From: Macrostomum hystrix
Taxonomy: Eukaryota; Platyhelminthes; Macrostomidae
DNA: 64,000 nt
NCBI GenBank assembly: GCA_950097015.1
Contig: CATNEN010000001.1
Span: forward strand, 25,619,501-25,683,500
Direction: 5' to 3'
The notes beneath the pieces were generated by a model. It was given only the letters and a program-made list of their open reading frames with translations, did not search any database and had not been told where the DNA came from. The translations under genes and the position numbers were made by a program. Positions 42,965-64,000 of the stretch are shown piece by piece. Within the stretch, counting starts at the first letter, position 1; every line of letters starts with the position of its first letter.

Positions 42965-45290
42965 CCGACTTCTGATCCCCATTCTAGGCTTCTGATCCCC
43001 AATCTAGACTTCTGATCCCCATTCTAGGCTTCTGATCCCCATTCTAGACTTCTGATCCCCATTCTAGACTTCTGATCCCCATTCTAGACTTCTGATCCCC
43101 ATTCTAGGCTTCTGATCCCCATTCTAGACTTCTGATCCCCATTCTAGGCTTCTGATCCCCATTTTAGACTTCTGATCCCCATTCTAGACTTCTGATCCCC
43201 ATTCTAGGCTTCTGATCCCCATTCTAGACTTCTGATCCCCATTCTAGACTTCTGATCCCCATTCTAGACTTCTGATCCACATTCTAGGCTTCTGATCCCC
43301 ATTCTAGACTTCTGATCCCCATTCTAGGCTTCTGATCCCCATTCTAGACTTCTGATCCCCATTCTAGACTTCTGATCCCCATTCTAGACTTCTGATCCCC
43401 ATTCTAGACTTCTGATCCCCATTCTAGACTTCTGATCCCCATTCTAGGCTTCTGATCCCCATTCTAGACTTCTGATCCCCATTCTAGGCTTCTGATTCCC
43501 ATTCTAGACCTCTGATCCCCATTCTAGACTTCTGATCCCCATTCTAGGCTTCTGATCCCCATTCTAGACTTCTGATCCCCATTCTAGACTTCTGATCCCC
43601 ATTCTAGACTTCTGATCCCCATTCTAGGCTTCTGATCCCCATTCTAGACTTCTGATCCCCATTCTAGACTTCTGATCCCCATTCTAGACTTCTGATCCCC
43701 ATTCTAGACTTCTGATCCCCATTCTAGACTTCTGATCCCCATTCTAGGCTTCTGATCCCCATTCTAGACTTCTGATCCCCATTCTAGACTTCTGATCCAC
43801 ATTCTAGGCTTCTGATCCCCATTCTAGGCTTCTGATCCCCATTCTAGGCTTCTGATCCCCATTCTAGACTTCTGATCCCCATTCTAGGCTTCTGATCCCC
43901 ATTCTAGACTTCTGATCCCCATTCTAGGCTTCTGATCCCCATTCTAGGCTTCTGATCCCCATTCTAGGCTTCTGATCCCCATTCTAGACTTCTGATCCCC
44001 ATTCTAGGCTTCTGATCCCCATTCTAGACTTCTGATCCCCATTCTAGACTTCTGATCCCCATTCTAGACTTCTGATCCCCATTTTAGACTTCTGATCCAC
44101 ATTCTAGGCTTCTGATCCCCATTCTAGACTTCTGATCCCCATTCTAGACTTCTGATCCCCATTCTAGACTTCTGATCCCCATTCTAGACTTCTGATCCCC
44201 ATTCTAGACTTCTGATCCCCATTCTAGACTTCTGATCCCCATTCTAGACTTCTGATCCCCATTCTAGACTTCTGATCCCCATTCTAGACTTCTGATCCCC
44301 ATTCTAGGCTTCTGATCCCCATTCTAGACTTCTGATCCCCATTCTAGACTTCTGATCCCCATTCTAGGCTTCTGATTCCCATTCTAGACCTCTGATCCCC
44401 ATTCTAGACTTCTGATCCCCATTCTAGGCTTCTGATCCCCATTCTAGACTTCTGATCCCCATTCTAGACTTCTGATCCCCATTCTAGACTTCTGATCCCC
44501 ATTCTAGGCTTCTGATCCCCATTCTAGACTTCTGATCCCCATTCTAGACTTCTGATCCCCATTCTAGACTTCTGATCCCCATTCTAGACTTCTGATCCCC
44601 ATTCTAGACTTCTGATCCCCATTCTAGGCTTCTGATCCCCATTCTAGACTTCTGATCCCCATTCTAGACTTCTGATCCACATTCTAGGCTTCTGATCCCC
44701 ATTCTAGGCTTCTGATCCCCATTCTAGGCTTCTGATCCCCATTCTAGACTTCTGATCCCCATTCTAGGCTTCTGATCCCCATTCTAGACTTCTGATCCCC
44801 ATTCTAGGCTTCTGATCCCCATTCTAGGCTTCTGATCCCCATTCTAGGCTTCTGATCCCCATTCTAGACTTCTGATCCCCATTCTAGGCTTCTGATCCCC
44901 ATTCTAGACTTCTGATCCCCATTCTAGACTTCTGATCCCCATTCTAGACTTCTGATCCCCATTTTAGACTTCTGATCCACATTCTAGGCTTCTGATCCCC
45001 ATTCTAGACTTCTGATCCCCATTCTAGACTTCTGATCCCCATTCTAGACTTCTGATCCCCATTCTAGACTTCTGATCCCCATTCTAGACTTCTGATCCCC
45101 ATTCTAGACTTCTGATCCCCATTCTAGACTTCTGATCCCCATTCTAGACTTCTGATCCCCATTCTAGACTTCTGATCCCCATTCTAGACTTCTGATCCCC
45201 ATTCTAGACTTCTGATCCCCATTCTAGACCTCTGATCCCCATTCTAGACTTCTGATCCCCATTCTAGACCTCTGATCCCCATTCTAGACT
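42965..45290. repeat. 20-bp minisatellite with 880-bp higher-order repeat
   Basis: About 116 units of GACTTCTGATCCCCATTCTA. Rare variants (TCTGATTCCC at 43491 and 44371; TCTGATCCAC at 43791/44671 and 44091/44971; ATTTTAGACT at 44081/44961) recur exactly 880 bp (44 units) apart, showing a duplicated 44-unit block. Confidence 0.97.
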
Positions 45291-45504
45291 TTAGACTTCT
45301 AGATAGTTTGTATTTATTCCATTTAAATAAACTATTAAAATTCATATTTTGAGCTCATTAGAAGCAATTCAGTTGCAGTGTGTTGCATACCTCACTGAGC
45401 AGGTCACTGATTGATCTGGGGCAAATTTGCTTCTGTCTTGCTTGCTTTTTTAAGAACCTCAAAATAAAAATAAATTTGATTGATAGGTTCTCTGTGTACC
45501 GCTG

Positions 45505-46025
45505 TTCAGTCCGCGGACTGGGAACGCACCCGAGTTTCTGCCCCAGCTGATGCCGGAACCCATTTAACAGCTTGGTGAACTGAAGCACCGAGTTTCTGCC
45601 CCAGCTGATGCCGGAACCCATTTAACAGCTGGGTAAACTGAAGCACCGAGTTTCTGCCCCAGCTGATGCTGGAACCCATTTAACAGCTGGGTAAACTGAA
45701 GCACCGAGTTTCTGCCCCAGCTGATGCTGGAACCCATTTAACAGCTTGGTGAACTGAAGCACCGAGTTTCTGCCCCAGCTGATGCTGGAACCCATTTAAC
45801 AGCTTGGTGAACTGAAGCACCGAGTTTCTGCCCCAGCTGATGCCGGAACCCATTTAACAGCTTGGTGAACTGAAGCACCGAGTTTCTGCCCCAGCTGATG
45901 CCGGAACCCATTTAACAGCTTGGTGAACTGAAGCACCGAGTTTCTGCCCCAGCTGATGCCGGAACCCATTTAACAGCTTGGTCAACTGAAGCACCGAGTT
46001 TCTGTCCCAGCTGATGCTGTAACCC
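45505..46025 (-). repeat. 58-bp tandem array derived from the inside of SINE family B
   Basis: About nine copies of a 58-bp unit containing CCCCAGCTGATGCCGGAACC, CATTTAACAGCTTGGTGAAC and TGAAGCACCGAGTTTCTG. The reverse complement (GTTCACC, AGCTGTTAAATGGG, CAGCATCAGCTGGGG) is the central part of SINE B. The left end carries the SINE 3' portion (TTCAGTCCGCGGACTGGG); the tRNA-like head is missing. Confidence 0.9.
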
Positions 46026-46251
46026 TTTTCAATGGATATGGATATGGAATTAAGTAAGCAGGTAAAGATGTGGGTGTGCTTTTATTTATTGAAGTTCTGT
46101 GGAGGTCGCGACCCAATGAGTGCACACTCCATTGGTAAATCAACAAAAGTTCATCTTGCCATTTTGGGAAAATTTCATAATTGGTCATTTCACAATTAAG
46201 CTGCCAATACTGGTGCGCAGCTGGCAAACTGCTCAATATTTTACTCTATTT

Positions 46252-48130
46252 AGAGACAGGTAGAAAGGGAATGGGAGACAGGTAGATAGGGAATGGGAGA
46301 CAGGTAGATAGGGAATGGGAGACAGGTAGATAGGGAATGGGAGACAGGTAGATAGTGAGTGGGGAGACAGTGAGGGAATGGGGAGACAGGTAGATAGGGA
46401 ATGGGAGACAGGTAGATAGGGAATGGGAGACAGGTAGATAGAGAATGGGAGACAGGTAGATAGGGAATGGGAGACAGGTAGATAGGGAATGGGGAGACAG
46501 GTAGATAGGGAGTGGGGAGACAGGTAGATAGGGAATGAGAGACAGGCAGATAGGGAATGGGAGACAGGTAGATAGGGAGTGGGGAGACAGGTAGATAGGG
46601 AGTGGGGGAGACAGGTAGAAAGTGAGTGGGGAGACAGGTAGATAGGGAATGGGAGACAGGTAGATAGTGAGTGGGGAGACAGTCAGGGAATGGGGAGACA
46701 GGTAGATAGGGAATGGGAGACAGGTAGATAGGGAATGGGAGACAGGTAGATAGGGAATGGGAGACAGGTAGATAGAGAATGGGAGACAGGTAGATAGGGA
46801 ATGGGAGACAGGTAGATAGGGAATGGGGAGACAGGTAGATAGGGAGTGGGGAGACAGGTAGATAGGGAATGAGAGACAGGCAGATAGGGAATGGGAGACA
46901 GGTAGATAGGGAGTGGGGGAGACAGGTAGATAGTGAGTGGGGAGACAGGTAGATAGGGAATGGGAGACAGGTAGATAGTGAGTGGGGAGACAGTCAGGGA
47001 ATGGGGAGACAGGTAGATAGGGAATGGGAGACAGGTAGATAGGGAATGGGAGACAGGTAGATAGGGAATGGGAGACATGTAGATAGGGAATGGGAGACAG
47101 GTAGATAGGGAATGGGAGACAGGTAGATAGGGAGTGGGGAGACAGGTAGATAGGGAATGGGAGACAGGTAGATAGGGAATGGGAGACAGGTAGATAAGGA
47201 ATGGGAGACAGGTAGATAGGAAATGGGGAGATAGGTAGATAGGGAGTGGGGAGACAGGTAGATAGGGAATGGGAGACAGGTAGATAGGGAGTGGGGAGAC
47301 AGTCATAGGGAATGGGGAGACAGGTAGATAGGGAATGGGAGACAGGTAGATAGGGAATGAGAGACAGGTAGATAGGGAGTCGGGAGACAGGTAGATAGGG
47401 AGTGGGGAGACAGGTAGATAGGGAGTGGGGAGACAGGTAGATAGGGAATGGGAGACAGGTAGATAGGGAGTCGGGAGACAGGTAGATAGGGAGTGGGGAG
47501 ACAGGTAGATAGGGAGTGGGGAGACAGGTAGATAGGGAGTCGGGAGACAGGTAGATAGGGAGTGGGGAGACAGGTAAATAGGGAGTGGGGAGACAGGTAG
47601 ATAGGGAGTGGGGAGACAGGTAGATAGGGAGTGGGGAGACAGGTAGATAGGGAGTGGGGAGACAGGTAGATAGGGAGTCGGGAGACAGGTAGATAGGGAG
47701 TGGGGAGACAGGTAGATAGGGAGTTGGGAGACAGGTAGATAGGGAGTGGGGAGACAGGTAGATAGGGAGTGGGGAGACAGGTAGATAGGGAGTGGGGAGA
47801 CAGGTAGATAGGGAGTCGGGAGACAGGTAGATAGGGAGTGGGGAGACAGGTAGATAGGGAGTGGGGAGACAGTCATAGGGAATGGGGAGACAGGTAGATA
47901 GGGAATGGGAGACAGGTAGATAGGGAATGAGAGACAGGTAGATAGGGAGTCGGGAGACAGGTAGATAGGGAGTGGGGAGACAGGTAGATAGGGAGTTGGG
48001 AGACAGGTAGATAGGGAGTGGGGAGACAGGTAGATAGGGAGTGGGGAGACAGGTAGATAGGGAGTGGGGAGACAGGTAGATAGGGAGTCGGGAGACAGGT
48101 AGATAGGGAGTGGGGAGACAGGTAGATTGG
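46252..48130. repeat. 22-bp minisatellite GGGAGACAGGTAGATAGGGA
   Basis: About 85 units, 21-23 bp. Landmark variants show nested duplication: GTGAGTGGGGAGACAGT at about 46353, 46670 and 46979, and GACAGTCATAGGGAATGG at about 47299 and 47870. The minus strand is open over 600 codons because the unit lacks stops. Confidence 0.96.
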
Positions 48131-48689
48131 GAGTGGGGAATGGGCATTTGAGTTACTGAACAAGAGTCCAAACGATGCCATGATTAATAAAGCAGCTGAG
48201 AACAGATGAGTTGCTGGGATCAAAGAAGCCGTTACTGCTGTTCCCTGATGCTCCCGGATATTGGATATTTGATTCCCGCTAGCTGCCCTGACTCGCCCAC
48301 TTGTGCCAAAGTTTCATTCTCCTGCCTGAGTGAGGCTGCATCTGAGAATGAAAAAGAAATTAAAGGCCAGAATGGATGCTGTGTATTCCCCTTTCTTGGG
48401 AAGAATATTTGCTGAGCACACAGCCTGTGAGAGCTAGTCCAATATAGGTTTTGAGGCCATCATTCCGGTATAAATGAGCACACTGTGGACTCGTGGCATG
48501 ACGCATTCGTTTGTTCTGGGCCATCAGCCTTGGAAGCTAAGTGTATTTTCTATCATATGAGGACGATTCTTTGTCTAGCGATGAATACCTTAGGATTGCC
48601 CGTCTCTGAGTGTTGTTTTATACTATGGAATTCCCCATTTCTAAATTTTTAGATTTATTTTAGATGATGAGATTCCCTATCTCTAAGTA
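48131..48689. other. unique spacer
   Basis: No gene or structured element recognised. Confidence 0.3.
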
Positions 48690-51600
48690 AATGTTTTACG
48701 TTGTGGGATTCCCCATCTCTTACTGCTGTTTTATGCTATGGGATTCCCCATCTCTTACTGCTGTTTTATGCTATGGGATTCCCCATCTCTTACTGCTGTT
48801 TTATGCTATGGGATTCCCCATCTCTTACTGCTGTTTTATGCTATGGGATTTCCCATCTCTTACTGCTGTTTTATGCTATAGGATTCCCCATCTCTTACTG
48901 CTGTTTTATGCTATGGGATTCCCCATCTCTTTCTGCTGTTTTATGCTATGGGATTCCCCATCTCCTACTGCTGTTTTATGCTATGGGATTCCCCATCTCT
49001 TACTGCTGTTTTATGCTATAGGATTCCCCATCTCTTACTGCTGTTTTATGCTATGGGATTCCCCATCTCTTATTGCTGTTTTGTGCTATGGGATTCCCCA
49101 TCTCTTTCTGCTGTTTTATGCTATGGGATTCCCCATCTCTTATTGCTGTTTTGTGCTATGGGATTCCCCATCTCTTTCTGCTGTTTTATGCTATGGGATT
49201 CCCCATCTCTTACTGCTGTTTTATGCTATGGGATTCCCCATCTCTTTCTGCTGTTTTATGCTATGGGATTCCCCATCTCCTACTGCTGTTTTATGCTATG
49301 GGATTCCCCATCTCTTACTGCTGTTTTATGCTATAGGATTCCCCATCTCTTACTGCTGTTTTATGCTATGGGATTCCCCATCTCTTACTGCTGTTTTATG
49401 CTATGGGATTCCCCATCTCTTACTGCTGTTTTATGCTATAGTATTCCCCATCTCTTACTGCTGTTTTATGCTATGGGATTTCCCATCTCTTACTGCTGTT
49501 TTATGCTATGGGATTCCCCATCTCTTACTGCTGTTTTATGCTATGGGATTCCCCATCTCTTACTGCTGTTTTATGCTATGGGATTCCCCATCTCTTTCTG
49601 CTGTTTTATGCTATGGGATTCCCCATCTCCTACTGCTGTTTTATGCTATGGGATTCCCCATCGCTTACTGCTGTTTTATGCTGTAGGATTCCCCATCTCT
49701 TACTGCTGTTTTATGCTATGGGATTCCCCATCTCTTACTGCTGTTTTATGCTATGGGATTCCCCATCTCTTACTGCTGTTTTATGCTATAGGATTCCCCA
49801 TCTCTTACTGCTGTTTTATGCTATGGGATTTCCCATCTCTTACTGCTGTTTTATGCTATGGGATTCCCCATCTCTTACTGCTGTTTTATGCTATGGGATT
49901 TCCCATCTCTTACTGCTGTTTTATTCTATAGGATTCCACATCTCTTACTGCTGTTTTATGCTATAGGATTCCACATTTCTTACTCCTGTTTTATGCTATG
50001 GGATTCCCCATCTCTTACTGCTGTTTTATGCTATGGGATTTCCCATCTCTTACTGCTGTTTTATGCTATGGGATTCCCCATCTCTTACTGCTGTTTTATG
50101 CTATGGGATTTCCCATCTCTTACTGCTGTTTTATGCCATGGGATTCCCCATCTCTTACTGCTGTTTTATGCTATAGGATTCCCCATCTCTTACTGCTGTT
50201 TTATGCTATGGGATTTCCCATCTCTTACTGCTGTTTTTTGCTATGGGATTCCCCATCTCTTACTGCTGTTTTATGCTATGGGATTTCCCATCTCTTACTG
50301 CTGTTTTATTCTATAGGATTCCACATTTCTTACTGCTGTTTTATGCTATGGGATTCCCCATCTCTTACTGCTGTTTTATGCTATGGGATTCCCCATCTCT
50401 TTCTGCTGTTTTATGCTATGGGATTCCCCATCTCCTACTGCTGTTTTATGCTATGGGATTCCCCATCGCTTACTGCTGTTTTATGCTGTAGGATTCCCCA
50501 TCTCTTACTGCTGTTTTATGCTATGGGATTCCCCATCTCTTACTGCTGTTTTATGCTATGGGATTCCCCATCTCTTACTGCTGTTTTATGCTATAGGATT
50601 CCCCATCTCTTACTGCTGTTTTATGCTATGGGATTTCCCATCTCTTACTGCTGTTTTTTGCTATGGGATTCCCCATCTCTTACTGCTGTTTTATGCTATG
50701 GGATTTCCCATCTCTTACTGCTGTTTTATTCTATAGGATTCCACATCTCTTACTGCTGTTTTATGCTATAGGATTCCACATTTCTTACTCCTGTTTTATG
50801 CTATGGGATTCCCCATCTCTTACTGCTGTTTTATGCTATGGGATTCCCCATCTCTTACTGCTGTTTTATGCTATAGGATTCCCCATCTCTTACTGCTGTT
50901 TTATGCTATGGGATTTCCCATCTCTTACTGCTGTTTTATTCTATAGGATTCCCCATCTCTTACTGCTGTTTTATGCTATGGGATTCCCCATCTCTTACTG
51001 CTGTTTTATGCCATGGGATTCCCCATTTCTAAATTCAGTTTTATGTTAGGGGATGGGATTCCCTATCTCTTAGTAGCGGTCAAGTTGTGGTATTCCCCTT
51101 CTGTTAGTGCTGTTTTATGCTATGGGATTCCCCATTTCTAAATTCAGTTTTATGTTAGGGAATGGGATTCCCTATCTCTCAGTAGCGGTCAAGTTGTGGT
51201 ATTCCCCTTCTGTTACTGCTGTTTTATGCTATGGGATTTCCCATCTCTTACTGCTGTTTTATTCTATAGGATTCCACATCTCTTACTGCTGTTTTATGCT
51301 ATAGGATTCCACATTTCTTACTCCTGTTTTATGCTATGGGATTCCCCATCTCTTACTGCTGTTTTATGCTATGGGATTCCCCATCTCTTACTGCTGTTTT
51401 ATGCTATAGGATTCCCCATCTCTTACTGCTGTTTTATGCTATGGGATTTCCCATCTCTTACTGCTGTTTTATTCTATAGGATTCCCCATCTCTTACTGCT
51501 GTTTTATGCTATGGGATTCCCCATCTCTTACTGCTGTTTTATGCCATGGGATTCCCCATTTCTAAATTCAGTTTTATGTTAGGGGATGGGATTCCCTATC

Positions 51601-52295
51601 TCTTAGTAGCGGTCAAGTTGTGGTATTCCCCTTCTGTTAGTGCTGTTTTATGCTATGGGATTCCCCATTTCTAAATTCAGTTTTATGTTAGGGAATGGGA
51701 TTCCCTATCTCTCAGTAGCGGTCAAGTTGTGGTATTCCCCTTCTGTTACTGCTGTTTTATGCTATGGGATTTCCCATCTCTTACTGCTGTTTTATTCTAT
51801 AGGATTCCACATCTCTTACTGCTGTTTTATGCTATAGGATTCCACATTTCTTACTCCTGTTTTATGCTATGGGATTCCCCATCTCTTACTGCTGTTTTAT
51901 GCTATGGGATTCCCCATCTCTTACTGCTGTTTTATGCTATAGGATTCCCCATCTCTTACTGCTGTTTTATGCTATGGGATTTCCCATCTCTTACTGCTGT
52001 TTTATTCTATAGGATTCCCCATCTCTTACTGCTGTTTTATGCTATGGGATTCCCCATCTCTTACTGCTGTTTTATGCCATGGGATTCCCCATTTCTAAAT
52101 TCAGTTTTATGTTAGGGGATGGGATTCCCTATCTCTTAGTAGCGGTCAAGTTGTGGTATTCCCCTTCTGTTAGTGCTGTTTTATGCTATGGGATTCCCCA
52201 TTTCTAAATTCAGTTTTATGTTAGGGAATGGGATTCCCTATCTCTCAGTAGCGGTCAAGTTGTGGTATTCCCCTTCTGTTAGTGCTGTTTTATGC
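48690..52295. repeat. 35-bp minisatellite with 805-bp and 533-bp higher-order repeats
   Basis: The 35-bp unit contains GGGATTCCCCATCTCTTACT and GCTGTTTTATGCTAT. The variant CCATCGCTTAC recurs 805 bp apart (49660 and 50465). At the right end a 533-bp block including an atypical segment (AAATTCAGTTTTATGTTAGG, TAGCGGTCAAGTTGTGG) is present three times, near 50690-51195, 51196-51728 and 51729-52261, apparently without change between the last two. Confidence 0.97.
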
Positions 52296-52736
52296 TATAG
52301 CATTACCCATGGCCCAATGGTTCCCCTCATTGCCATTGTTTACTGCTAAGGTTTTTCATTGCTTTTCATTCCCTATAAGCATAGCTTAAAGACAAGCCAT
52401 CGTCTAGCAAGTCCTGCTTATCCGTTGAGCAACTGTTCGAAGAAGCCATTGCAATCAGGTCAAGTAGATTCGAAGCGAAGCGCATTTTCTTCTTTTACAG
52501 CAGAGAATTTCATTAATTAATGCAATGAAGCAGATTTGAAGCTATATGCTAATCATCTTCAGTGCGCAGCCAAATCCTTTAGCCATGAAGGTTGCAGGCA
52601 TACTGAATAGACTTATTGAGAGCTAAAAATATACCATATTATTAAACATATTGCCTCAAAAAATTGACTACATCTGAGAACAGTTCAGAAGAAAGCAAGA
52701 CACTTGCACATCTACTGTTGCCTTTGTTTTGTGCAG
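52296..52736. other. unique spacer
   Basis: It ends in a good acceptor (TTTTGTGCAG, 52736). No gene seen before it. Confidence 0.3.
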
Positions 52737-52900
52737 CCCATAGTTACTGAATTCGCGCCTCCGATGTCACCTTTAATTAGCTGCGGTGCAAGTCAGGTCT
52801 GCCTTTTGTTGTCCGAAGCAAACGAGCTAGTTGTCATCTCTGACACCTCTGACGGGAAAGAGTACGCTTTTAAAATACTTGGGCTTTGGATCTCGTATAG
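52737..52900 (+). CDS. possible isolated exon, RCC1-like
   Basis: After the acceptor at 52736 a frame stays open for about 50 residues of ordinary protein composition. ISCGASQVCLLL followed by ELVVI resembles one strand pair of an RCC1 blade. No clear donor or partner exon is found and a minisatellite starts about 25 bases on. It may be an orphan exon of a gene disrupted by the repeats. Confidence 0.25.
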
Positions 52901-52924
52901 TAGACTAGGACTTGATCCAGAATG

Positions 52925-53590
52925 GATGAATAGTAGATGGAGAAGATTTTGAGAATATGTTGAGAATAGATTGAGAATAGATTGAGGATAGATCGAGGAT
53001 AGATCGAGAATAGATGCAGAATAGATAGGGAATAGATCGAGAATAAATGGAGAATAGATCGTGAACAGATTGAGAATAGATTGGGAATAGATTGAGAATA
53101 GATTGAGAATAAATAGAAAATAGATGGAGTATAGATTGAGAATAGATCGTGAATAGATTGAGAATAGATCGTGAATAGATTGAGAATAGATCGTGAATAG
53201 ATAGAGAACATATTGAGAATATATTAAGAATAGATTGAGAATGGATCGAGAATAGACTGAGAATAGACTGAGAACAGATTGAGAATGGATCGAGAATGGA
53301 CTGAGAATAGATTGAGAATAGATCGAGAATAGATTGAGAATAGATTGAGAACAGTTTGAGAACAGTTTGAGAACAGTTTGAGAACAATTTGAGAACAGTT
53401 TGAGAATAGATTGAGAACAGTTTGAGAACAGTTTGAGAATAGATTGAGAACAGTTTGAGAACAGTTTGAGAATAGATTGAGAACAGTTTGAGAATAGATT
53501 GAGAACAGTTTGAGAACAGTTTGAGAATAGATTGAGAACAGTTTGAGAACAGTTTGAGAATATATTGAGAATATATTAAGAATAGATCGT
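52925..53590. repeat. ~10-11-bp minisatellite GAGAATAGATT / GAGAACAGTTT
   Basis: Left half mainly GAGAATAGATTGAGAATAGA with GATCG variants; right half mixes GAGAACAGTTT units. Confidence 0.94.
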
Positions 53591-54289
53591 GAATATTTCT
53601 AGGATTTATTAATAATGGCTGACAACCAATTGATAAAGGAAATAGTTAAATATTGAATTAGCGCAAAACAGTGTTCAGATACAATATACAATACAATACA
53701 ATATACAAGATATAGGATCCACACATGACAAGGTAGCAATCATTTTGACTTTCTGAAATAGCGAACACCTGATTTGCGCAGAGATTTCCCATCACGCAAC
53801 GTCCCGAGGGCCGCAGCCCTCAGCTCATCCCAACTGGGATCCAGTTCTTATTCCAGGGTTGACATTTTTCATTTTCTCACGCAAAATTTCCCAAAGGATT
53901 TGGAAGGGCCTGCGGCAACCGCTGGCTGGGATTTGAGGCCAGCCTACTGGGAATGGGGTTCCAATTCTTTTGCAATTGCATGTCGAGAAATATGAACGAT
54001 TGCGGGACTCAGACTTCACTCACGCCTGGGATTTACCCTGGCAATCAAACTGGCTTCAGGGGAGGGTTAGGGAGGTAGGGAGGCGCCAGAAATGATTCTG
54101 AGGAGAAGGTCGCACGAATAAACGGACGAAAATGTTTAGAACAAGACACGAAAATATGGGTGAGCTGAGAGAGAGAGAGGGAATGACGGAGACAGGTGTG
54201 AGAGGCAAAGAAGCAGCGCGTGAGATGAAAGGAGACAGGTGTGAGAGACGTAGACGGGTGAGGGACATAGAGACAAGTGAGTTAGAGGA
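53591..54289. other. unique spacer
   Basis: No supported gene. Confidence 0.3.
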
Positions 54290-54850
54290 GGAGAAAGGTG
54301 AGAGAAAAGGAGAAAGGTGGGAGAGAAGGAGAAAGGTGGGAGAGAAGGAGAAAGGTGGGAGAGAAGGAGAAAGGTGGGAGGGAAGGAGAAAGGTGGGAGA
54401 GAAGGAGAAAGGTGGGAGGGAAGGAGAAAGGTGGGAGGGAAGGAGAAAGGTGGGAGAGAAGGAGAAAGGTGGGAGAGAAGGAGAAAGGTGGGAGAGAAGG
54501 AGAAAGGTGGGAGAGAAGGAGAAAGGTGGGAGAGAAGGAGAAAGGTGGGAGAGAAGGAGAAAGGTGGGAGAAAAGGAGAAAGGTGGGAGAGAAGGAGAAA
54601 GGTGGGAGAGAAGGAGAAAGGTGGGAGAGAAGGAGAAAGGTGGGAGAGAAGGAGAAAGGTGGGAGAGAAGGAGAAAGGTGGGAGAGAAGGAGAAAGGTGG
54701 GAGAGAAGGAGAAAGGTGGGAGAGAAGGAGAAAGGTGGGAGAAAAGGAGAAAGGTGGGAGAGAAGGAGAAAGGTGGGAGAAAAGGAGAAAGGTGGGAGAG
54801 AAGGAGAAAGGTGGGAGAGAAGGAGAAAGGTGGGAGAGAAGGAGGCAGGT
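54290..54850. repeat. 19-bp minisatellite GGAGAAAGGTGGGAGAGAA
   Basis: About 29 units on a purine-only strand, variants GGGAGGGAA and GGGAGAAAA; every frame is open. Confidence 0.96.
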
Positions 54851-55310
54851 GAGAGAAGGTGTGATAAGGATCGTGATGAGGATAATGATAAATCCATGTG
54901 ATAAAACGACAGTGAGAGTATAGAGTGAGAATAAGAGAAGGGTGGGCAGGCTGTCTGGGTGCAGGCGGCATCGGTGATGAATAAGAGTGCCGAAAATCTG
55001 TCATGAGCGGAGCAGAGGCCCAGCTGTAGCCAAATAGTAAGGCATTGATTTTCAGCTCAATCGCATTTTCCACCCAAGGGCGGTACAGAAACTTTTCAGT
55101 CAGGAGAAGGGCAGGGCCTGCGTGATTGGCTATTCCAGTCATGTGCAGCCACCCCTCGCCAGGCTCCTGCCCTAGAACTCAACCAGGCCTCGAGTCCCCA
55201 ATTTATACGCCAGCTCCCAATTGGAGGCTGGAGGGCCAGCGAGGAGGACGAGCAGTTCAAGAATAAGAATCTAGCATTGGCGCTCAGCTCACGCCCTGTG
55301 ACTGTTTGAC

Positions 55311-64000
<8,690 letters not shown>

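Noticed and set aside
42965..45290. CRISPR-like array of regular repeats
   Set aside because: Units are head-to-tail with no unique spacers, and the genome is an intron-bearing animal.
46246..48223. 641-codon minus-strand Leu/Ser/Pro/Tyr-rich frame
   Set aside because: Translation of a 22-bp minisatellite; other minus frames are open as well.
48691..52115. Series of hydrophobic repetitive frames resembling membrane proteins
   Set aside because: 35-bp array read in shifting frames; hydrophobicity reflects the T-rich unit.
53774..54019. Short coding-like frames on both strands
   Set aside because: No domain, no splice support; probably chance.
54132..55142. Arg/Glu/Gly-rich + frames and Leu/Ser/Pro-rich minus frames
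   Set aside because: Purine-only 19-bp array with no possible stops in most frames.

Overview
The window is animal (metazoan) nuclear DNA. Genes are split by GT-AG introns with mostly GTGAGT donors, and the recognisable products are animal families: a type II phosphatidylinositol phosphate kinase, a synaptotagmin-like double-C2 membrane protein, a Friend-of-GATA-like zinc-finger cofactor and an ankyrin-repeat MAP3K-like kinase. Exons are GC-rich and spacers AT-rich. About 22 kb (roughly a third, estimated by eye) is minisatellite, often with higher-order structure, and tRNA-derived SINEs are frequent. This suits an invertebrate with a repeat-rich genome (a flatworm such as Macrostomum would fit), but the sequence does not prove the species.

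Layout. 1-5285: three kinase exons (670-1743), an unrecognised small spliced ORF and minisatellites; this block is repeated at about 24856-29862. 5613-6442: an AT-rich block with a second copy at 38111-38954. 6451-8762: FOG-like zinc-finger gene. 8926-20262: five large tandem arrays, a foldback element (16670-17334) and a reversed SINE. 21438-26320: a promoter with a perfect X-box and TATA-like box, then a seven-exon gene with N-terminal ankyrin repeats and a C-terminal kinase (652 aa model). 26321-30690: rest of the duplicon and its array. 31021-37543: a nested transposon complex. 39103-41646: PIP4K-like gene (five coding exons, 386 aa model). 41700-55300: SINEs and the largest tandem arrays. 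55311-64000: synaptotagmin-like gene, six exons, running off the right edge; every intron carries SINE material, and four of the five also carry large tandem repeats or sit beside them.

How things fit. The ankyrin-kinase model rests on phase-compatible splice sites across all seven exons. Its last three exons are the ones duplicated at the left edge, so the left copy is a paralogue whose 5' exons lie off the window or were never copied. The left copy differs by about 3% up to base 1603 and then looks identical for 3.68 kb including minisatellites, as after gene conversion or very recent exchange. Two DNA-transposon insertions with perfect 8-bp target duplications, one TA-flanked element and several SINE insertions with target duplications give a readable insertion history. 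One SINE family has had an internal 58-bp segment amplified into a tandem array.
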